In this document: in pieces, positions 62,270 to 64,000 of the stretch
Position numbering within the stretch: the first letter of the stretch is position 1
Layout of the letters: each line of letters begins with the position of its first letter
Assembly: GCF_001632365.1 (NCBI RefSeq)
Contig: NW_024468544.1
Location: forward strand, 17,511-81,510
Source of the DNA: Laetiporus sulphureus 93-53
Taxonomy: Eukaryota > Basidiomycota > Agaricomycetes > Polyporales > Laetiporaceae
Direction of reading: 5' to 3'
DNA: 64,000 nt
Made by a program: the position numbers and the translations under genes
The notes under the pieces: model-generated
Seen by the model: the letters and a program-made list of their open reading frames with translations, nothing else
Told to the model about the DNA's origin: nothing
Databases searched by the model: none

Positions 62270-63535
62270 ATGCCCACGTCCGCACTCGCGCTTCTCCTTC
62301 TCCTCACCGCCAGCCAGGTGCCGCGCGCTGCCGCGCACGGGTACGTCACCAACATCACCATCGGCGGCGCAACCTACCAGGGGAACGCCCCAGGGCACAG
62401 CGGCAGTGAGTGTCTCAGCCTCCCCAATTACCACATCTCACATGCTCACCGAGCGCAGTCGTCAGCCCGATCCGCACCGTGTCCTCAGACAGCCCGGTGC
62501 AGAACCTTTCGGATCCCAATTTGGCCTGTGGCCCGGGCGCACTGGCTGCGCCCGTCGATGCGGAGGCGGCGCCTGGGAGCGCCGTCAACCTAACCTGGGT
62601 GTCTGGGAGCGGTGGACCCGTGAGTGATGACCGCATGCATGCGCAAGTCCGTACGCATGCTGATAATTCCGGGTCGGCATTGCAGTGGCCACACGAAGTG
62701 GGCCCGATACTCACGTACATGACGCACTGTGAGAACACGACGACATGTGCGGAGTTCAACACATCCGGGGCGCGATGGTTTAAGATCGACGAGGTCGGGA
62801 AGAAAAGCAATGGTACTGGCTGGGTGCAGGAGGAAATCAGTGCGTTATGACTCGACCACAATCCGTAGAACTGCATGTGCTCACCGATTTCAGTGCTAGG
62901 TGCCAAATTCAACGTCACCATCCCAGACGGCCTTGCCCCAGGGCCGTACCTGTTCCGAAACGAGGTAAATTCTCTCTTGATACCCAGGATCCCTGCACAG
63001 CCTGACACTACCATGCACGCAGATGATCGGTTTGCAGAACGCCATGGCGCCCGGCGGCGCCGAGTTCTTCCCCTCCTGTACGCAGCTGCAGATCACCGGC
63101 AACGGGACAGGTGTCCCTGCCTTGAACGACACGGTGGCCTTTCCGGGAGCCTACAGCCCTACCGATCCAGGTATCCTGTTTGATGTGAGCTGCCAACATC
63201 AGAATACGAGCGGATCGTTTCGAGCGGCTACTCACTGTGAATTCTAGGCCTACGACAACCCTAATGCGGCGTATATCTTCCCCGGTCCACCAATTGTTAC
63301 TCTGACGAACGTGACAGCCCCTGAGAATACGACAGTGACGACTCCAAACGCGACAACTTCCGCTGCTTCTATCTCGCTGGAGGCGTACAAGCAAATACCG
63401 GTCGCAATCGCGGATCCCGATACGTCGGACGAGTTCTATCTGGTCATGCACATGGTTGATGCGGATACCTCAAATGCGGATAACGCGCAATCGAAAGGTC
63501 GCTTCCATAGTCGGATTGCTCGCCGCTCGCATTGA
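62270..63535 (+). CDS. Secreted AA9-family lytic polysaccharide monooxygenase with atypical copper-site residues
   Basis: join(62270..62405,62459..62619,62686..62839,62894..62964,63023..63184,63248..63535), 323 aa. AA9 LPMOs are secreted copper enzymes that oxidatively cleave cellulose or hemicellulose. Signal peptide 1-22 ends ...AAA before His23 (HGYVTNI), which becomes the N-terminal brace histidine. The second brace histidine is His102 in WPHEVGPILTYM. Other family marks are DPNLACG, FRNEMIGL, GAEFFPSC and YIFPGPP. Odd: in mature numbering the usual second-sphere His of the ALH motif is Gln157 (GLQNA), and the axial Tyr of the xxYPxC motif is Phe168 (GAEFFPSC). The C-terminal ~75 residues are Thr/Ala-rich without a CBM1; in the +1 frame the end reads a hydrophobic VASIVGLLAA, so an altered membrane-anchor tail is possible. 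Confidence 0.93.
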
Positions 63536-63751
63536 ACGGTGTATCGCCAGTGGCAGAGGCTGCTCGTGAGTCTACTGTTAGAGCTCCTTTAGCGTCGCGG
63601 GAAGCAAATTATACCTAATGTAGACCTTGCCTGGTTATCAACCGCCACAAATATCCTTGCCAATAACGTTTCGCCGATGAAATGATTGAGAATGCACAGC
63701 AACGTTAACGAGAACATCGATAGCGCTGCGACAACCTGTCCACGCAATATG
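63536..63751. other. LPMO 3' flank
   Basis: 216 bp between the LPMO stop and the second promoter-like repeat; nothing else recognised. Confidence 0.4.
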
Positions 63752-64000
63752 AATGGAACATCTTACGGAATTACGAACACACACAACAAATTACGATGCC
63801 TGGCATATGCTATGGCGTACTCGACGCCCGACAACAACCAACGGCCCCAATCGAAATGCCACATGAATCGCATTATTGACCGCACATGTCTCAGTCCCTA
63901 TTTGTAAACCGAATTTTCGTAATAGACATCTGCGTTATGCTCTTGCCCTCCCAACGCGCCTTCTCCCCTTAATCCCGCCTTCCCCCAAACCCGCCCACCC
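63752..64000 (+). repeat. Promoter-segment repeat, copy 2 (edge)
   Basis: Direct copy of 62009-62250, starting AATGGAACAT and running to the window end through CTTGCCCTCC. In copy 1 the LPMO start codon follows about 20 bp after the matching end point, so a second LPMO-like gene probably starts just beyond position 64000. Confidence 0.8.

Noticed and set aside
63490..63590. Alternative LPMO C-terminus in the +1 frame with a hydrophobic tail
   Set aside because: Would need a frameshift or an unsupported splice; recorded only as a possibility in the LPMO entry.

Overview
The window is nuclear DNA of a filamentous basidiomycete, most likely an Agaricomycete (mushroom or polypore lineage). Nearly every gene is cut by many 42-90 nt introns with GT..AG ends and CTRAY-like branch sites. 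Exons as short as 13-30 nt occur, intergenic gaps are short, and gene content is typical of such fungi (AA9 polysaccharide monooxygenase, multi-exon P450, ergosterol gene). All models below were spliced by hand; exon phases were checked to sum to open frames.

Layout. 0-7.6 kb is gene-poor: an edge fragment of a membrane protein, a PPxY/Ser-Pro-rich hypothetical, about two units of a ~745-bp tandem repeat, a decayed P450 3' end and a possible transporter N-terminus. 7.6-47.2 kb is dense and mostly housekeeping: ERG1 squalene epoxidase (-), DPH2 (-) divergent from TOM70 (+), a 668-aa fungal protein (+), two neighbouring paralogous C2H2 proteins (-), YPP1/TTC7 (-), a 603-aa coiled-coil protein (+), a 108-aa secreted protein (-), a 792-aa coiled-coil protein (+), an ornithine cyclodeaminase/mu-crystallin family enzyme (-), a 763-aa disordered protein (-), NUDT21/CFIm25 (-) and a 1000-aa SulP transporter with STAS and cyclic-nucleotide-binding-like domains (-).

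47-64 kb looks like accessory metabolism: an alpha/beta hydrolase (-), an intact P450 (-), a broken inverted paralogue of the hydrolase (+), a drug:H+ antiporter-type MFS transporter (+) and a secreted AA9-like LPMO (+). The LPMO keeps both histidine-brace residues, but two nearby copper-site residues differ from the family (His to Gln, axial Tyr to Phe). Its promoter segment recurs at the right edge, so a second tandem LPMO copy probably begins just outside.

Hydrolase, P450 and MFS could act as an oxidise/hydrolyse/export set, but this is inferred only from proximity. No rRNA, tRNA, CRISPR or intact transposase was recognised.
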